Positions 61,468 to 64,000 of a stretch of DNA of 64,000 nucleotides are shown here, in pieces. The notes under the pieces were generated by a model. It worked only from the letters and a program-made list of their open reading frames with translations, made no database searches and had not been told where the DNA came from. How positions within the stretch are numbered: position 1 is the first letter of the stretch; each line of letters opens with the position of its first letter. Source of the stretch: Streptomyces antarcticus. GTDB taxonomy: Bacteria > Actinomycetota > Actinomycetes > Streptomycetales > Streptomycetaceae. The stretch spans positions 181,379-245,378 of the forward strand of contig NZ_JAPNLM010000012.1 of the NCBI RefSeq assembly GCF_026627255.1. Reading direction: 5' to 3'. The position numbers and the translations under genes are program-made.

Positions 61468-62772
61468 CTACGCGTGCGCAGGCTCGGCGGCCTGCGCCGC
61501 GGGGGCAGCGGTGTTCCCCTGCGCCACGATCCTGCTCGCCAGCGACGGATTGTCCTGCACCGGGCTCAGCTGCTTCCCGAGCCGCAGCGCCAGCCACGCG
61601 ATCCCCAGCGAGACGGCCACGAAGACGCCGATGTAGAGCATCGGAATCCCGGCGCCCAGCGGCACCCCCAGCGGCCCGAGCGCCAGCGCCATCTGCTTGA
61701 CCAGCGCGAAGGCGGAGTTGTACTGGCCCACGGAACCCTCCGGCGCCAGATCGGCCACCAGCGGGGCCAGGGTCGGCGACAGCATCGCCTCGCCGATCCC
61801 GAAGAGCGCGTACGTGGTGATGAACGCGGCGGCGGCCATCACGGCGCTCCCGTGGCCAAGCCCCGAGAACCCGGCGATGACCCACGCCACGGTCCAGATC
61901 AGCCCGACCAGCGCGATGACCCGGGACCGGCGGCGCTTCTCGACCAGCCGGAGCACGACGAACTGGGCGAGGACGATCGCACCGGTGTTGGCGGCGAGCG
62001 CGAAACCGAGTGTGGACGGTGAGATCCCGGCGGCCTCGGTGCCGAAGGCGGCGAGCCCCGACTCGAACTGCCCGTAACAGGCGAAGAAGATCACGAAGCC
62101 CAGCACCAGCAGCTTGACCATGGCCTTGTGTCCCAGCAGGCGCTTCCACGCCCCGCCGCCCGCCTGGGACGGGTCCCTCGGCACGGCGTCCCTGATGCTC
62201 GGCACGTGCGGCATCCGCACGGTGAGGATGACCCCCGCCAGCACCAGGAACATCACGGCCTCGATGCTGAACAGCAGGGTGAAGCTGCCGGGCCGGCTCT
62301 CGTCGACGATCTGGCCGCCGATGAGCCCGCCGATGCCCAGGCCGAGGTTCTGCATGAAGAACTGCAGCGCGAAGGCCCGCGTGCGGGTGGACGGCGTCGA
62401 GCACCACACGATCATCGTGGCGAGCGCGGGCTGCATCACGGCCTGCCCGGCGCCGAGCGCCAGGGCGGACAGCAGGATCGGCACGACCCCGGTGGACAGC
62501 CCGAGCGCCAGCGCGCCGGCCGAGGCGACGACGGCCGCACCGATGACCACGGGAACCGGACCACGGCGGTCGATGACCCGCCCGGTGAGGGGCAGCGCGA
62601 CGAGAGCCCCCAGCGCGAACGCCACGAACGCGCTCGTGGCGGCCATGGAGCCCAGATCTCGCACCTGCGCCACATAGATGTAGAGGAACGGAACCGTGAA
62701 ACCGATGCCGAACGCGGTCAGCGCGTTCCCGGCCTGGATCCGCCGCATCGCAGCGCCCATCACCTTGGTCAC
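61468..62772 (-). CDS. Major facilitator superfamily transporter
   Basis: This 434-residue protein starts at GTG 62772 (TKVMGAAMRRIQAGNALTAFGIGFTVPFLYIYVAQ). Twelve hydrophobic segments are seen. The MFS loop 2-3 motif is GRVIDRRGPVPVVIG, and the motif in helix 5 is MQNLGLGIGGLIGGQIVD. The cytoplasmic middle loop (about 200-230) is short. It resembles actinobacterial drug efflux pumps. It is divergent from a MarR gene 113 bases away, the classical repressor-pump pair. Confidence 0.92.
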   Translation of the reverse strand: MTKVMGAAMRRIQAGNALTAFGIGFTVPFLYIYVAQVRDLGSMAATSAFVAFALGALVALPLTGRVIDRRGPVPVVIGAAVVASAGALALGLSTGVVPILLSALALGAGQAVMQPALATMIVWCSTPSTRTRAFALQFFMQNLGLGIGGLIGGQIVDESRPGSFTLLFSIEAVMFLVLAGVILTVRMPHVPSIRDAVPRDPSQAGGGAWKRLLGHKAMVKLLVLGFVIFFACYGQFESGLAAFGTEAAGISPSTLGFALAANTGAIVLAQFVVLRLVEKRRRSRVIALVGLIWTVAWVIAGFSGLGHGSAVMAAAAFITTYALFGIGEAMLSPTLAPLVADLAPEGSVGQYNSAFALVKQMALALGPLGVPLGAGIPMLYIGVFVAVSLGIAWLALRLGKQLSPVQDNPSLASRIVAQGNTAAPAAQAAEPAHA

Positions 62773-62800
62773 TTCTCACCTGCCTTTGAGAGCTGAAGAC

Positions 62801-62811
62801 TGAAGACTTCA
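62801..62811. promoter_or_regulatory. Candidate MarR operator
   Basis: TGAAGACTTCA is a perfect 11-base palindrome about 30 bases upstream of the MFS start, and GAAGAC is repeated just beside it. It is in the 113-base divergent gap. Binding by the MarR protein encoded at 62886 is inference. Confidence 0.5.
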
Positions 62812-62885
62812 TACCTAAACTTCGATCCTTAACTCTACACACCGAAGGAGTTAGATGCCAACGAGCTCGTGCGATACTTCGACGC

Positions 62886-63422
62886 ATGGGTGACACCCCC
62901 GACGGCACTACGCCCGTCCACGAGCCGAGCCTCGATGAGCAGATCGCCGTCTACCAGCGTGAATTCCAGGACCTCGACCCCCAGGTCGAGAAGGTCGTCT
63001 CGGCGCTGAGCCGCCTGAACCGCCGGATGAACGTCGCGTACGGCCGCCAGACGGCGGCGCTGGGCATCAGCAACGCGGAGTGGGAGGTCCTGAAGGCCCT
63101 CGTCATCTCCGGAGCCCCGTACCGAATGGGCCCGAGTGAGCTCGCGAAGCAGCTGGGCCTGACACCGGCGGCGATGACGCACCGGATCGACCGCATGACG
63201 TCGGAAGGCCTGGTCACGCGCGAGCGGGACGAGGCCAACCGCGTGCGCGTGATCGTCGAGCTGACGGACGAGGGCCGGAGCAAGTGGCTGGACGCGATGC
63301 GGGCGGCCACGGTCTTCGAGGAAGACCTCCTCCAGGACCTCTCCACCGCGGAGCGCGGGGTACTGGGGGACATGCTCACCCGACTCCTGGACCGCGTGGA
63401 AGACCTCCAGTCGCCGAGCTGA
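62886..63422 (+). CDS. MarR-family regulator, divergent from MFS pump
   Basis: This 178-residue protein starts at ATG 62886. The N terminus is acidic (EPSLDEQIAVYQREFQDLDPQVEKVVSALSRLNRRMNVAY). The winged helix is NAEWEVLKALVISGAPYRMGPSELAKQLGLTPAAMTHRIDRMTSEGLVTRERDEANRVRVIVELTDEGRSKWLDAM. The C terminus returns as the dimerisation helix. No ribosome site is near the ATG, and a GATACT ten bases upstream could be a -10, so a very short leader is likely. Confidence 0.93.
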   Translation: MGDTPDGTTPVHEPSLDEQIAVYQREFQDLDPQVEKVVSALSRLNRRMNVAYGRQTAALGISNAEWEVLKALVISGAPYRMGPSELAKQLGLTPAAMTHRIDRMTSEGLVTRERDEANRVRVIVELTDEGRSKWLDAMRAATVFEEDLLQDLSTAERGVLGDMLTRLLDRVEDLQSPS

Positions 63423-63431
63423 CCGGCAGGT

Positions 63432-63460
63432 TTGACACGCCCGACACGAGTCCGTAAGGT
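63432..63460 (+). promoter_or_regulatory. rRNA operon promoter, distal
   Basis: TTGACA (63432-63437), a 17-base spacer, and TAAGGT (63455-63460) give one of the best consensus promoters in the window. It lies about 520 bases before the 16S start, within ten bases of the MarR stop. Confidence 0.8.
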
Positions 63461-63592
63461 TCTTCGAGTTGCCCCCAGAGCCGGAAGGTTCTGTCGCCAA
63501 CACATCCCGCCGCCTCGTTGCGGCACCTCAACTCAGCAAGATCTCCCACTGGGAACGTATTCGGCATGTCCGAATTCCTTTCCGAAGGCCGA

Positions 63593-63622
63593 TTATGAAT
63601 CGCCGGGGAAATCCACTAGAGT
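63593..63622 (+). promoter_or_regulatory. rRNA operon promoter, second
   Basis: TTATGA (63593-63598) and TAGAGT (63617-63622), spacer 18, followed by a GTTCAGGAGTCGGAAG initiation region. A similar TAGAGTCGGAA at 63696 suggests a third start further on. Tandem promoters are normal before streptomycete rrn operons. Confidence 0.6.
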
Positions 63623-63984
63623 TCAGGAGTCGGAAGGGCCCAACAGCCCGGAAGACAAAACCCGCTGACTGGGAGTCGGGCCCGAGAGAGTCTGATAGAG
63701 TCGGAAACGCAAGAACAGAACGAAAGCTCGGAGGAAAGCCCGAGAGGGTGAGTACAAAGGAAGCGTCCGTTCCTTGAGAACTCAACAGCGTGCCAAAAAT
63801 CAACGCCAAAAGTTGATACCCCGTCCATTTCGGTGGATGAGGTTCCTTTGAAAAAGTCCTGTGGGGCTCCGGGTTTCCGGTGTGCTTGCAGGCAATTACA
63901 CAGCGAGGACGTTGTGGACGATCGGTCTTATTCCGACTTGATTGTCCCGCTCTAAGTGTGTGTGCACCCGATTACGGGTAAACA
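63623..63984 (+). other. rRNA operon leader with boxA-like element
   Basis: The leader region carries CCTTGAGAACTCAACAGCG at about 63772, which resembles the actinobacterial boxA antitermination signal. The following 200 bases up to the 16S gene are much less GC-rich than the coding DNA, and include the strands that would pair across 16S for RNase III processing. No protein gene is present. Confidence 0.7.
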
Positions 63985-64000
63985 TTCATGGAGAGTTTGA
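63985..64000 (+). rRNA. rrs: 16S ribosomal RNA, first 16 bases
   Basis: TTCATGGAGAGTTTGA is the universal 5' start of 16S rRNA (the 27F primer region). The rest of the gene lies beyond the window. The mature 5' end may differ by a few bases. Confidence 0.93.

Overview
The window is chromosomal DNA of a high-GC actinomycete, almost certainly a Streptomyces. The signs are a GC content that looks to be above 70 %, frequent GTG starts, GTGA stop/start overlaps, and a bldC gene encoding exactly 68 residues. An Lsr2-type nucleoid protein sits next to purSQL, and an AtrA-like TetR regulator is divergent from an NDH-2 gene. From memory, the gene order matches the conserved core around dnaX-purD-purC-purSQL-purF-purM-vdh-bldC-hrpA-atrA in other streptomycetes. 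I see no IS element, prophage, CRISPR array or large biosynthetic cluster, so most of this is vertically inherited core genome with small accessory patches.

Layout. 0-1 kb: end of a LuxR-type regulator, a small antitoxin-like gene with a truncated PIN-toxin fragment, and tRNA-Ser. 1-9.8 kb: SRP RNA, dnaX, purD, a degenerate M48-like membrane protein, a DMF-amidase-like protein and purC. 9.8-14 kb: an ABC exporter plus two-component system operon bracketed by tRNA-Gly genes. 14-18 kb: an lsr2-type gene divergent from purSQL. 18-23 kb: a small HTH/M23 peptidase pair, a mycothiol-dependent-type enzyme, a META lipoprotein, and a Tat-exported sulfatase with an unannotated cysteine-rich leader peptide. 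23-26 kb: purF and purM. 26-30 kb: DUF3073, valine/leucine dehydrogenase and bldC. 30-42 kb: HrpA-type helicase, DsbA/CcdA pair, tRNA-Phe/Asp/Glu, zincin plus two CrcB/FluC genes, a lipoprotein, and a DEAD-box helicase with a long RGG-like tail. 42-50 kb: tRNA-Lys, initiator tRNA, SpoIIE phosphatase, M23 peptidase, PrsW, trmB, L-2-hydroxyglutarate oxidase, and an Orf1590/NsdA-like developmental protein. 50-57 kb: an asparagine-synthetase/lasso-cyclase-like protein, MarR, and a membrane-tethered ECF sigma factor. 57-64 kb: atrA, ndh, PAS-SpoIIE-HATPase, MFS/MarR, and the promoters and leader of an rRNA operon whose 16S gene starts in the last 16 bases.

How it works together. Five purine-biosynthesis loci (purD, purC, purSQL, purF, purM) cover most of the route from PRPP to SAICAR but are separate transcription units with their own promoters and terminators. 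They are interspersed with translation genes (SRP RNA, ten tRNAs, trmB, helicases, rRNA). Developmental regulators (BldC, AtrA, the Orf1590-like protein, the Lsr2-like protein, two SpoIIE-type phosphatases, the tethered sigma factor) are concentrated here.

The least explained items are four. First, the divergent Orf1590-like and asparagine-synthetase-like pair, whose synthetase has a degenerate PP-loop and a repeat-rich N terminus. Second, the sigma / zinc-finger / transmembrane / NPCBM fusion. Third, the M48-like protein that has lost its HExxH. Fourth, the cysteine leader peptide in front of the sulfatase. All calls are from reading the sequence; no database search was run.
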